DNA of 64,000 nucleotides. Source: Paenibacillaceae bacterium. Lineage in GTDB: Bacteria > Bacillota > Clostridia > Lachnospirales > Lachnospiraceae. The stretch spans positions 1 through 64,000 of the forward strand of contig SVDU01000014.1 in the NCBI GenBank assembly GCA_015057705.1, written 5' to 3'. Numbering within the stretch: position 1 is the stretch's first letter; each line of letters begins with the position of its first letter. The position numbers were made by a program, and so were the translations under genes. Below are positions 51,889 through 60,590 of the stretch, one piece after another. Under the pieces are notes generated by a model. The model saw nothing but the letters and a program-made list of their open reading frames with translations, made no database searches and was not told where the DNA came from.

Positions 51889-53004
51889 ATGAAAAAATCA
51901 GTTTCTGTATTAATGGCAGCAGCACTCTGCGCATCAATGATTGGCGGATGTTCTGGTGCAGGTAAGACCGGAGCACCGGCAGAGACAACTGCAGCAGGGA
52001 CAGAAAGCACTTCTTCTGCAGCAGGAGCAACAACCGCAGCGGAGACAAAGGCAGAGAATAAAAAGATTGATAAGCTGAATGTTTATTTTGTACCTTCCAG
52101 AGAGCCACAGGAAATTGTCACCGCTACAGAGCCTTTAAAAGGTCTGTTAAAGACAGAACTGGGCAAAGAGGGCTATGATATCGGAGAAGTGGTAATTACG
52201 GTTGGAACCAGCTATGAAGCAGTAGGCGAAGCTCTTTCTGCTGGTACTGCAGACATCGGTTTTATTCCAGGAGGAACTTATGCTCTTTATGATGATGGAG
52301 CAGAAGTAATTCTTACTGCAACCAGAGATGGCCTGAGCAAAAATTCCGATAGTGCAAAGGATTGGAATGACGGCAAGGCAACGGAGGCAACCACAAAGCA
52401 GGCAACTTCTTACCGGTCCCTGATTATTGCAGGACCTTCTGAAAAGGGAAAAGCGCTGGCAGCAAAGATTAATGGCGGCGAGGCACTGACCTTTGAAGAT
52501 TTAGACGGTGTAAACTGGAGTGTAATGTCCTCTTCCTCATCAGCAGGATACATTTACCCATCTTTATGGCTTCAGAAGAACTTTGAGAAAAATATTTTAA
52601 ATCTTTCCCATGCAGTTCAGTCTGATTCTTACGGCAGCGCATTTGCCAGACTGGCTTCCGGTCAGGTAGACGTTTTATGTACATATGCAGATGCACGCAG
52701 GGATTATGAGGAAAAATGGAAATCAGAGTATGGCAGAACCGGTTCAATCTGGGAAGAGACCAATGTCATTGGTGTAACCCCTCCAATCTTCAATGATACA
52801 GTCAGTGTAAGCAAGACCTCCAAGATCATGGATGACAGTTTCAAAAAAGCAGTCCAGACTGCTATGATCAATATCGGAAATACGGATGATGGCAAGAAAG
52901 TCATTGCTATTTACAGCCACAAGGGTTATCAGGAGGCTAAGAGCTCCGATTATGATGATGAACGTGCGGCACAGAAGATGATCAAGGAATTAAATGCCAA
53001 ATAA
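51889..53004 (+). CDS. phnD: PhnD-type phosphate-ester/phosphonate-binding lipoprotein
   Basis: This 371-residue lipoprotein has lipobox MIGGC and a Thr/Ala-rich linker (to about residue 55). The PhnD-like domain has LNVYFVPSREPQEIVTATEP, VVITVGTSYEAVGEALSAGTADIGFIPGGTY, SSSSSAGYIYPSLWL and FARLASGQVDVLCTYAD. The PhnD family binds phosphonates, phosphite or phosphate esters outside the cell. AAAAGGAGAG precedes ATG 51889. A terminator follows before the ATPase gene. The operon also encodes a phosphatase, which points to an organic phosphate rather than a C-P compound. Confidence 0.85.
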   Translation: MKKSVSVLMAAALCASMIGGCSGAGKTGAPAETTAAGTESTSSAAGATTAAETKAENKKIDKLNVYFVPSREPQEIVTATEPLKGLLKTELGKEGYDIGEVVITVGTSYEAVGEALSAGTADIGFIPGGTYALYDDGAEVILTATRDGLSKNSDSAKDWNDGKATEATTKQATSYRSLIIAGPSEKGKALAAKINGGEALTFEDLDGVNWSVMSSSSSAGYIYPSLWLQKNFEKNILNLSHAVQSDSYGSAFARLASGQVDVLCTYADARRDYEEKWKSEYGRTGSIWEETNVIGVTPPIFNDTVSVSKTSKIMDDSFKKAVQTAMINIGNTDDGKKVIAIYSHKGYQEAKSSDYDDERAAQKMIKELNAK

Positions 53005-53022
53005 ATAATATAAAACAGGCTG

Positions 53023-53066
53023 CGGAGGCGACGTGATCGGAAGAAAAAGCGCGCCTCCGTTTTTTT
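53023..53066 (+). terminator. Terminator between phnD and phnC
   Basis: CGGAGGCG and CGCCTCCG form a perfect 8-bp stem with a 21-nt loop, followed by seven T. It probably sets a high ratio of binding protein to membrane components. Confidence 0.8.
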
Positions 53067-53085
53067 CTGGGAAATGAGGGTATGT

Positions 53086-53844
53086 ATGATTGAATTTAAT
53101 CAGGTGGGCAAAACCTATTCCAACGGCTTTCAGGCTTTAAAAGACGTTAATTTAAAGATTGAGCAGGGAGAATTTGTAGCCATAATCGGTTTATCCGGAG
53201 CTGGTAAATCAACACTTTTAAGAACCATTAACCGAATGCATGACATAACAGAAGGGACTCTTACTGTAGACGGAGTCAATGTTATGGAATTAAGGGGGAA
53301 GGCGCTGCGCCGTTTTCGCCGCAGGATCGGTATGATCTTCCAGTCCTTTAATCTGGTGACCAGAACCCGGGTAATTAACAACGTTCTCATGTCAAAGGTA
53401 CCGGATCTTCCGTTTTTTCAGGCTCTCTTTGGAATCTTTCCAAAAAAGGATAAGCTGGAAGCGTTAGAGGCACTTGATAAAGTGGGAATCTTAGACAAGG
53501 CATTTGTCCGGGCGGACCAGCTCTCCGGAGGACAGCAGCAGCGGGTTGCCCTTGCAAGAACTCTGGCTCAGAACCCTCAGATTATTCTGGCTGATGAGCC
53601 GGTTGCTTCTCTGGATCCGGTTACGGCAAAGCAGGTTATGGGTGACTTTCTAAGGATCAACAAGGAGATGAATATCACCATTCTCTTAAACATTCATCAT
53701 GTAGACCTGGCACTGCAATATGCAGGCCGTGTGGTTGGAATCCGGGCAGGCAGGATTGTTTATGATGGCCCGGCTTCCGAAGTAACTCAGGAAATTCTTG
53801 ATGAAATCTATGAAGGTAAAACAGAAGAGGAGGCAGTGGGATGA
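53086..53844 (+). CDS. phnC: Phosphonate-type ABC transporter ATPase (PhnC)
   Basis: This 252-residue ABC ATPase has Walker A GLSGAGKST (near residue 38), Q-loop GMIFQSFNLVTRTRV (typical PhnC), signature LSGGQQQRVALARTLAQ, Walker B ILADEPVASLD and switch His LNIHHVDLA. ATG 53086 is preferred over in-frame ATG 53074 because GAGGG lies 5 bp upstream. The next gene overlaps its 3' end by 4 bp. Confidence 0.9.
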   Translation: MIEFNQVGKTYSNGFQALKDVNLKIEQGEFVAIIGLSGAGKSTLLRTINRMHDITEGTLTVDGVNVMELRGKALRRFRRRIGMIFQSFNLVTRTRVINNVLMSKVPDLPFFQALFGIFPKKDKLEALEALDKVGILDKAFVRADQLSGGQQQRVALARTLAQNPQIILADEPVASLDPVTAKQVMGDFLRINKEMNITILLNIHHVDLALQYAGRVVGIRAGRIVYDGPASEVTQEILDEIYEGKTEEEAVG

Positions 53845-54662
53845 GCATTTATGACAAGATATTTCCGCCGAAAAAAATGGTTCTTTCAAACGGAAAAACA
53901 GTCTTAAAGCCAGCATCCAGACTCCCTCTTGCTGCACTGATTCTGGTACTTTTCACTGCACTGTCCGTTAAGATTACAGGATTTGATTTAGGAGTTTTAC
54001 GGGAACGGGGAAGCCAGTTTTTCGTCATTCTTGGAATGATGGCTCCACCTGAATGGGGCTACAGCTCCCAGGTCTGGAAACCGTTATTTGATACCTTAAA
54101 GATGTCACTTCTTGGGACAGTGATCGGTGCTGTCACTGTGATCCCATTTGCAATGGCAGCTTCTACTAACATTGTTAAAAATAATGCAGCAGTCGGTATT
54201 ATGAGGCTGTTTTTAAGTATTGTGAGAACCCTCCCGACTCTGGTAACAGCGCTGATTGCCACCTACGTTTTTGGTCTGGGTACTCTGGCAGGTACCACCG
54301 CCATTGCCGTGTTTACATTTGCTTATATGGGAAAAATTCTTTACGAAGAAATTGAGACAGCTGATATGGGTGCATTTGAAGCAATGGAAGCTATTGGAGC
54401 TACCAAGGTCCGTGCATTTGTCCGTGCTATTATTCCCCAGGTACTTCCATCCTATATATCAAACGGGTTATTCTGCTTTGAGGGAAATGTCCGTTATGCC
54501 GCCATTCTGGGTTATGTGGGTGCAGGCGGTCTGGGATTGATTTTAAATGAGAAGCTGGGCTGGAGAGAATATCCCAGTGTTGGTATGATACTTATCATGC
54601 TGTTTGTTACTGTATTTTTCATAGAAACGGTGAGCCGTTATTGCCGCCGGAAACTGGTATAG
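53841..54662 (+). CDS. phnE: Phosphonate-type ABC transporter permease (PhnE, first)
   Basis: This 273-residue membrane protein has VWKPLFDTLKMSLLGTVIGAV, RTLPTLVTALIATYVFGLG and the EAA loop FEAMEAIGATKVRAFVRAIIP. PhnE is often duplicated, and this copy pairs with the next one. An ATG with overlapping TGA (ATGA) couples it to phnC. Confidence 0.88.
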   Translation: MSIYDKIFPPKKMVLSNGKTVLKPASRLPLAALILVLFTALSVKITGFDLGVLRERGSQFFVILGMMAPPEWGYSSQVWKPLFDTLKMSLLGTVIGAVTVIPFAMAASTNIVKNNAAVGIMRLFLSIVRTLPTLVTALIATYVFGLGTLAGTTAIAVFTFAYMGKILYEEIETADMGAFEAMEAIGATKVRAFVRAIIPQVLPSYISNGLFCFEGNVRYAAILGYVGAGGLGLILNEKLGWREYPSVGMILIMLFVTVFFIETVSRYCRRKLV

Positions 54663-54675
54663 GAGGTGGCAAGCT

Positions 54676-55485
54676 ATGAATAAACAGATTGAAAAGGTCT
54701 ATGAAGAACGTCCCAGGAATACCGTGTATCAGGTTACGGTCTCTGCCATTGTCCTTGCTTTGCTTGTCTGGTCCGGATCGGCAGTAGATGTATCCAAAAC
54801 CGGTCTTTCCGGAGTACAGATTGCCGGAAATATTTTAAGTGGTATCTTTCATCCGGACGGGAAGCTTTTGTTTAATTTTACCCTTCAGGGAGTGCCTTAT
54901 CTGCTTTTGGAGACTGTCTGCATTGCATTTTTAGGTACGATTGTGGGAGCGTTTCTGGCAATTCCCCTGTCTTTTTTATCCGCATCTAATTTAATGCCGG
55001 CTCCCATTGCTTATGTGACGCGTCTGGTGATTATGGCAGTGCGGACCATTCCTGCTTTTGTATATGGACTGATGTTTATCCGCGTCAGCGGGCCGGGAGC
55101 ATTTACAGGTCTTCTTACCATGTCGGTCTGTTCCATCGGAATGGTTTCCAAGATGTACATAGAGGCCATAGAGGATCTGGATACCAGAATTCTGGAATCT
55201 TTAGATGCATGCGGCTGCAACACGTTTCAGAAGATCCGGTATGGAATTTTGCCTCAGCTGATTCCAAATTTTGCATCAACGGTGATATACCGGTTTGATA
55301 TTAACTTAAGAGATGCCACAGTTCTTGGTCTGGTTGGAGCAGGAGGTATTGGAGCTCCATTAATCTTTGCCATGAATGCCTACCGGTGGAATGAGGCAGG
55401 TGCTATTCTGGTGGGGCTCATCCTTCTGGTTCTGATCGTGGAATATATTTCCACCAGAATCCGGGTGAAGCTGGCAAGGGGGTAA
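54676..55485 (+). CDS. phnE: Phosphonate-type ABC transporter permease (PhnE, second)
   Basis: This 269-residue permease of the same family has LLLETVCIAFLGTIVGAFLAIP, RTIPAFVYGLMFIRVSGPGAF and the EAA loop LESLDACGCNTFQKIRYGILP. AGGAGGT lies 7 bp before ATG 54676. It forms the second half of the translocation pore. Confidence 0.88.
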   Translation: MNKQIEKVYEERPRNTVYQVTVSAIVLALLVWSGSAVDVSKTGLSGVQIAGNILSGIFHPDGKLLFNFTLQGVPYLLLETVCIAFLGTIVGAFLAIPLSFLSASNLMPAPIAYVTRLVIMAVRTIPAFVYGLMFIRVSGPGAFTGLLTMSVCSIGMVSKMYIEAIEDLDTRILESLDACGCNTFQKIRYGILPQLIPNFASTVIYRFDINLRDATVLGLVGAGGIGAPLIFAMNAYRWNEAGAILVGLILLVLIVEYISTRIRVKLARG

Positions 55486-55489
55486 ATGT

Positions 55490-57019
55490 TTGAAAAGAAA
55501 TGCAAAAATTTATTATACTTCAGATGTTCATGGCTATCTGTTTCCTACCAGTTATGGGGATAAGACGGAACGTCCCATGGGACTATTAAACTGTATTTCC
55601 AACTTTCAAAAGGATGGAAATACGCTGATTTTTGATGGGGGAGACACCATATCCGGCTCCCCCATGGCTGCCTTTATCACAGAACAGGCCGGAGAACTGT
55701 TAGTAACTGAACCCTTGGCGCAGGTGTACAATGCGGCTTTCTATGACGCAGTTGTTCCTGGAAATCACGATTTTAACTTTGGTTATGACCGGCTTGCGGG
55801 TTATATGAAAAAACTGAATGCAGTATGCCTTTGTGCCAATGCAGATGATTTAAAAGGGGATACAGGAATTACCTCCAGTTATATCTTTCCATTGGAAAAC
55901 GGGCTTCGCCTGGGAGTTACCGGTATTGTGACAGATTATGTAAATGTGTGGGAAAACCCCAAACACCTGGAGCAAATCCAGATTACGGATGCATTTGCTG
56001 CAGCGAAGAAAGAACTGGAATATCTGAAAAAGGAATCAGACATTACGGTCTGCATCTATCATGGCGGTTATGAATGTGACTTAGAGACCGGAACAGTGCT
56101 GACCTCCGGCAATGAAAATATCGGATACCGGATTTTAAAAGAGCTTGATTACGATATCCTGTTAACGGCTCACCAGCATATGACAGTTAAGGGGAGAGAC
56201 TGTTTTGGAACCCACACACTGCAGCTGACTGCCAATGCTGTTCAGTATGCCTGTATTGAAATAGAATATGAAGATGGAACCTGCACAGTATCTTCATCCA
56301 TATTGCCGGCAGGATCCTGTCACAACAGGGAGCCTTATGAATCAATGCTTCCGTTGGAGGGGCAGGTACAAAACTGGCTGGACCTTGAAATCGGAAGCTT
56401 AAAGGAAGCCATACCAGAGAAAGAGAAGCTTGATATGGCCCTTAGCGGAAGTCAGGTGGCAGACTTTTTTAATCAGATACAGATGGAGTATACCAAAGCT
56501 GATATTTCCTGCATCGGACTTGGCAATAATCCAATTGCACTTCCAGCACATGTTACCATGCGGGATCTTGTAAGAGTTTATCCTTTCTCCAACACACTGG
56601 TGGTACTGGAGGTTAACCAGGAAGTTTTAAAGCAGGCACTGGAACGTTGTGGAGAATACTTCACTTTGAATCATGGAACGGTTGAGATATCAGAAGTATT
56701 TCTAAAGCCTAAGGTGGAGCATTATAATTATGATTATTTTGCCGGGATTACATATGAGATTGATCTGGAGAGACCGGTAGGGGACAGAGTGGTAAGCATT
56801 CTTTTTGATGGCAAACCAATTGAGGACCGGAAGCTGAAGCTGTGTATGAGTGATTACCGTGCAAGCGGAACAGGAGGCTATGAGGTTTACAAACAGTGTC
56901 CCGTATTAGAACGATTTGGCACAGATGTTCCCCAACTTGCGCTGGAATATTTAAAGAACCACCCCCATACGGAGATAAGGAGATGTGGCGGTATGAACTT
57001 ATATAACCACAAGTTATAA
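55490..57019 (+). CDS. 5'-nucleotidase/cyclic phosphodiesterase-family metallophosphatase, cytoplasmic
   Basis: This 509-residue UshA/CpdB-type enzyme has N-terminal calcineurin-like motifs YYTSDVHGYLFP (residues 7-18), FDGGDTISGSP, VVPGNHDFNFG, ICIYHGGYECD and TAHQHMTVKG. The C-terminal 5'-nucleotidase domain (about 310-509) ends SDYRASGTGGYEVYK. The likely start is TTG 55490, 8 bp after a GGGGG site; no ATG fits. Unlike most members it has no signal peptide, so it should work inside the cell on what the PhnDCEE importer brings in, such as nucleotides or cyclic nucleotides. Four bp separate it from the second permease gene. Confidence 0.85.
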   Translation: MKRNAKIYYTSDVHGYLFPTSYGDKTERPMGLLNCISNFQKDGNTLIFDGGDTISGSPMAAFITEQAGELLVTEPLAQVYNAAFYDAVVPGNHDFNFGYDRLAGYMKKLNAVCLCANADDLKGDTGITSSYIFPLENGLRLGVTGIVTDYVNVWENPKHLEQIQITDAFAAAKKELEYLKKESDITVCIYHGGYECDLETGTVLTSGNENIGYRILKELDYDILLTAHQHMTVKGRDCFGTHTLQLTANAVQYACIEIEYEDGTCTVSSSILPAGSCHNREPYESMLPLEGQVQNWLDLEIGSLKEAIPEKEKLDMALSGSQVADFFNQIQMEYTKADISCIGLGNNPIALPAHVTMRDLVRVYPFSNTLVVLEVNQEVLKQALERCGEYFTLNHGTVEISEVFLKPKVEHYNYDYFAGITYEIDLERPVGDRVVSILFDGKPIEDRKLKLCMSDYRASGTGGYEVYKQCPVLERFGTDVPQLALEYLKNHPHTEIRRCGGMNLYNHKL

Positions 57020-57059
57020 ATAATATAGATATTATGTATGTTCTTGTTGAGAAAAAGTA

Positions 57060-57395
57060 TTGAATTTCTCACTGTAAAGTGGTAAACTCCAATTCAGCAA
57101 ATGTGATATCGAAAAAGCAATGACTGGGATACAGTCTGATTCCCCACATTCCTTTACAGAGAGCAGCCCGTCAGATGGAAAGGGCGCAAAGGAAGGAACA
57201 GGCCATCACCCAGGAGTTCCGAACTGAAAGACCTTCCGACAGGAGGATTGATTAAGTAAGGACGGGTCTTTCCGTTAGCAAAGAGCCGCTGCCCGACAGG
57301 CGGCGGATTTAAGCGGCTGCAATTTGCAGCAAACAGAGTGGTAACGCGGATTGGTTCATTCGTCTCTGCATCTTTTGATGCAGGGACTTTTTTCG
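57060..57395 (+). promoter_or_regulatory. T-box tRNA-sensing leader of cstA
   Basis: Promoter candidate TTGAAT (57060-57065), 17-bp spacer, TAAACT (57083-57088). The leader has Stem I landmarks CTGGGATACAGT and AGAGAGC (57160-57166), the T-box AGAGTGGTAACGCG (57335-57348), and terminator GTCTCTGCATC-TTTT-GATGCAGGGAC plus six T (57362-57393). The T-box bases TGGT would pair with a tRNA ending A-CCA. The Stem I strand before the closing CCCAG reads GGCC-ATC-A, so an isoleucine ATC specifier is possible but not certain. Uncharged tRNA would stabilise the antiterminator and turn on cstA. Confidence 0.85.
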
Positions 57396-57448
57396 TTATC
57401 TGGGACAAATGTATGTGGCTTTTGTCTGAGTATGAAAGGAGAGATTCT

Positions 57449-59155
57449 ATGAATGGTTTAACTATGATGGTTCTTGCAATTGTATTTCTTGGGGGAGCGT
57501 ATTTAATTTACGGAAGATATCTTGCAAAGACCTGGGGAATTGACCCGGAGGCAAAAACTCCGGCATTTGAACTGGAGGATGGGGTGGATTATGTTCCTGC
57601 GGATACCAATGTTGTATTTGGTCATCAGTTTGCTTCCATAGCCGGAGCCGGGCCAATTAACGGGCCGATTCAGGCAGCCATGTTTGGCTGGCTTCCGGTT
57701 TTACTCTGGATCCTGCTTGGAGGAGTATTTTTTGGTGCAGTACAGGATTTTTCGGCCATGTATGCTTCTGTAAAAAACAAGGGACGTTCCATTGGATATA
57801 TCATTGAGCTTTACATAGGGAAAATGGGAAAACGGCTGTTTCTTTTATTTACCTGGCTGTTTTCCATTTTGGTAGTGGCAGCGTTTGCAGATATTGTGGC
57901 GGGCACATTTAACGGTTTTTCAGCTGAGGGAGCGCCGGTGACTGCCAATGGGGCAGTGGCAACCACGTCAATGCTGTTTATTGTGTTTGCTGTGGTTCTT
58001 GGGTTTTTCTTAAAATACAGCAAATTCGGCAAAATGGTTAATACGCTGACAGCAATTGGTCTTCTGGTATTATCTGTAGGGCTGGGGTTGCTTTTTCCGA
58101 TTTACATCCCTCAGAATATCTGGCTTATTTTTGTGTTTATTTATGTAATAGTTGCTTGCGTAACTCCGGTATGGGCATTGCTTCAGCCCCGGGATTATTT
58201 AAACAGCTATCTTTTAATAGCCATGATCGTGGGATCGGTAATTGGAATCATTGTGTATAATCCTACCATGAACCTTCCATCCTTTACCGGATTTAAACTG
58301 GTAAGTGCAGGGGGAAGTATTTCCTACCTGTTCCCAACCCTTTTTGTTACCATTGCCTGCGGAGCAGTTTCTGGTTTTCATTCCCTTGTGGCTTCCGGTA
58401 CAGCTTCAAAGCAGATCAAGAACGAAAAAAATATGCTTCCGGTTTCCTTTGGGGCAATGCTGCTTGAGAGTCTCCTTGCAATTGCAGCGCTGATTGCGGC
58501 GGGATTTGTTGCCACAAAGGAAGGACTTCCTGCCGGAACACCGCCCCAGCTTTTTGCAAAAGCAATCGCTGTTTTTTTAACAACAATCGGACTTCCGGAA
58601 ACGTTGTGTTACACACTTATTACCCTGTCTATTTCTGCATTTGCCATGACAAGTCTTGATTCTGTAGCCAGGGTTGGGAGGATTGCCTTTCAGGAATTTT
58701 TTGCCGATGATACGCCCCAAGAGGAAAGAAGCTCCTTAAAGAAGCTTCTGACCAATAAGTACTTTGCAACAATTATTACCCTGATCCTATGTTATGCATT
58801 ATCAAGAGCTGGTTACAGCAGTATCTGGCCGTTATTTGGTTCCGCAAACCAGCTGCTTTCCGCATTAGCGTTAATTGCCTGTGCAGTGTTTTTAAAGAAA
58901 ACCAGCCGGAAGGGCTTTATGCTGTGGGGACCTATGGTTATTATGCTAGGAGTTACTTTTACCGCTTTGGGATTAAAAATTAAGGACTTAGTCTCGTCTC
59001 TGTCAGGTAAATTTGTTTTCGGCAATGCGCTTCAGCTTGTTTTCGCAGTATTACTGCTGATATTGGGAGTGGTTGTTGCCATAGAAGGTTTGAAAAAATT
59101 AGTGGGTAAAGAGACTGAAAATGACGCAAGTACTGGAGAAAATGTATTAGCTTAA
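57449..59155 (+). CDS. cstA: CstA-family transporter (carbon starvation protein A)
   Basis: This 568-residue membrane protein has about 15-16 TM segments. The CstA N-terminal signature is DYVPADTNVVFGHQFASIAGAGPINGP in two blocks (residues 45-75), then FGAVQDFSAMYASVKNKGRS and FHSLVASGTASKQI. CstA/BtsT proteins import pyruvate or peptides. ATG 57449 behind AAAGGAGAG is used; an in-frame GTG at 57338 lies within the T-box and is rejected. The T-box suggests that in this organism the gene serves amino-acid or peptide supply. Confidence 0.9.
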   Translation: MNGLTMMVLAIVFLGGAYLIYGRYLAKTWGIDPEAKTPAFELEDGVDYVPADTNVVFGHQFASIAGAGPINGPIQAAMFGWLPVLLWILLGGVFFGAVQDFSAMYASVKNKGRSIGYIIELYIGKMGKRLFLLFTWLFSILVVAAFADIVAGTFNGFSAEGAPVTANGAVATTSMLFIVFAVVLGFFLKYSKFGKMVNTLTAIGLLVLSVGLGLLFPIYIPQNIWLIFVFIYVIVACVTPVWALLQPRDYLNSYLLIAMIVGSVIGIIVYNPTMNLPSFTGFKLVSAGGSISYLFPTLFVTIACGAVSGFHSLVASGTASKQIKNEKNMLPVSFGAMLLESLLAIAALIAAGFVATKEGLPAGTPPQLFAKAIAVFLTTIGLPETLCYTLITLSISAFAMTSLDSVARVGRIAFQEFFADDTPQEERSSLKKLLTNKYFATIITLILCYALSRAGYSSIWPLFGSANQLLSALALIACAVFLKKTSRKGFMLWGPMVIMLGVTFTALGLKIKDLVSSLSGKFVFGNALQLVFAVLLLILGVVVAIEGLKKLVGKETENDASTGENVLA

Positions 59156-59196
59156 AATTGCTTCATAAAAATACCAATTCAACTTTAATAATTTAC

Positions 59197-59309
59197 TTGA
59201 CAAAACTATAATCATGTATTAGTCTAGCAATGTAATTTATAAAATTAACTTTAAGGCAAAGAAGCCATAATCAGTGCAGAGACGCACACGATTATGGCTT
59301 AATTTTTTT
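59197..59309 (+). promoter_or_regulatory. Leader with ANTAR-type dual hexaloop motif and terminator
   Basis: TTGACA (59197-59202) marks a promoter, although its -10 is ambiguous (TAGTCT at 17 bp, or TATAAT at 59207 with another -35). Hairpin P1 is TTAAGGC-AAAGAA-GCCATAA (59251-59270, one mismatch) and P2 is GTGC-AGAGAC-GCAC (59274-59287). Both loops are hexamers with A at position 1 and G at position 4, the ANTAR-protein recognition rule. Terminator AAGCCATAATC / GATTATGGCTT plus seven T (59262-59309) uses the 3' arm of P1, so the two folds exclude each other. Binding of an ANTAR antiterminator would allow amt-glnK expression. Confidence 0.7.
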
Positions 59310-59337
59310 GCTCAAAATTAATGGAAGAGGTGTTTTT

Positions 59338-60573
59338 ATGGATCATGGAGATATTTCCTGGATGCTGATCAGCTCCGCTCTTGTACTTCTTATGACCCCT
59401 GGACTTGCATTTTTTTATGGGGGTATGGTAAAACGGAAAAGTGTTTTAAACATGATTATGTCTTCTGCTATTATGATGGGAATCGGATCCATTATGTGGG
59501 TCCTGGTTGGTTTTTCCCTGTCCTTTAGCGGAGATATTGGAGGCGTCATTGGAAATCTTAACTGGTTCGGACTTCATTTCGATACCTTAACCGATACGAC
59601 TCTTCCTTACCCCAATACACTTATATTTGCTATTTTTCAAATGATGTTTGCAGTTATCGCTCCGGCACTGATCACAGGTGCTGTTGCAGAACGCATGAAG
59701 TTTTCCTCTCTGGTTATTTTTATGGTACTTTGGTCTCTTTTCATTTATTATCCCCTGGCCCACATGGTTTGGGGAGGCGGACTGCTCTTTCAAATGGGCT
59801 CTGTGGACTTTGCCGGAGGCGACGTGGTACATATTAGTTCCGGTGTGAGCGCACTGGTTCTGTCTGTAATACTTGGAAAACGTAAAAATCTTGGAAAAGC
59901 ACCTTATCACCCACACAATGTTCCCTTTGTTTTTCTGGGAGCCGCCCTTTTGTGGTTTGGGTGGTTTGGATTCAACGCAGGAAGCGCTCTGGGAGCCAAC
60001 GAACTGGCGGCTCATGCTTTTATGACAACAAATACAGCGGCAGCTTCTGCCATGCTTTCATGGGTACTGATTGAGGTAACAAAAAATGGGAAGCCTACTC
60101 TGGTGGGAACGTCAACAGGGTTAGTAATTGGCCTTGTGGCAATTACACCGGGAGCAGGGTTCGTTCCAATCTGGGCTTCAGTCATAATCGGAGCTCTCGT
60201 AAGCCCCATCTGTTATTTCTTCATCACCAGGGTGAAACCAAGATTTCAGTACGATGACGCTCTTGATGTATTTGGCTGTCATGGAATCGGCGGGATCTGG
60301 GGAGGAATTGCTACCGGCATTTTTGCAAATAAAGGCATAAATCCAGCTTTGCCATACAATGGGCTAGTTTACGGTGAGATTCAGTTATTCCTTCGCCAGA
60401 TTGGTGCAATTGCAATTACGATCCTGATTGCAGTGGCAGGTACCCTGATTGCCGCAGGAATTGCGTCTGCCATAACCAAAGGAATGAAAGTTTCAGGAAG
60501 AGCCGAAATGACAGGACTTGATACCTCAGAGCATGGGGAGACTGCTTATCCTGCATTTAATGGTATGGATTAA
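59338..60573 (+). CDS. amt: Ammonium transporter (Amt family)
   Basis: This 411-residue channel protein has 11 TM segments. Family motifs are MTPGLAFFYGGMVKRKSVLNMI, the two pore histidines in DVVHISSGVSALV (near residue 160) and DVFGCHGIGGIWGG (near 313), and FGWFGFNAGSA. ATG 59338 with GAAGAGGTG upstream is preferred over an earlier in-frame start inside the leader terminator. It is followed 17 bp later by a PII protein gene, the standard amtB-glnK pair. Confidence 0.92.
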   Translation: MDHGDISWMLISSALVLLMTPGLAFFYGGMVKRKSVLNMIMSSAIMMGIGSIMWVLVGFSLSFSGDIGGVIGNLNWFGLHFDTLTDTTLPYPNTLIFAIFQMMFAVIAPALITGAVAERMKFSSLVIFMVLWSLFIYYPLAHMVWGGGLLFQMGSVDFAGGDVVHISSGVSALVLSVILGKRKNLGKAPYHPHNVPFVFLGAALLWFGWFGFNAGSALGANELAAHAFMTTNTAAASAMLSWVLIEVTKNGKPTLVGTSTGLVIGLVAITPGAGFVPIWASVIIGALVSPICYFFITRVKPRFQYDDALDVFGCHGIGGIWGGIATGIFANKGINPALPYNGLVYGEIQLFLRQIGAIAITILIAVAGTLIAAGIASAITKGMKVSGRAEMTGLDTSEHGETAYPAFNGMD

Positions 60574-60590
60574 GGAAGGGGGATTATAAC

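Noticed and set aside
57338-57448. GTG start extending CstA by 37 residues
   Set aside because: The extension lies across the T-box and its terminator and would not encode a plausible protein; ATG 57449 with AAAGGAGAG is the real start.
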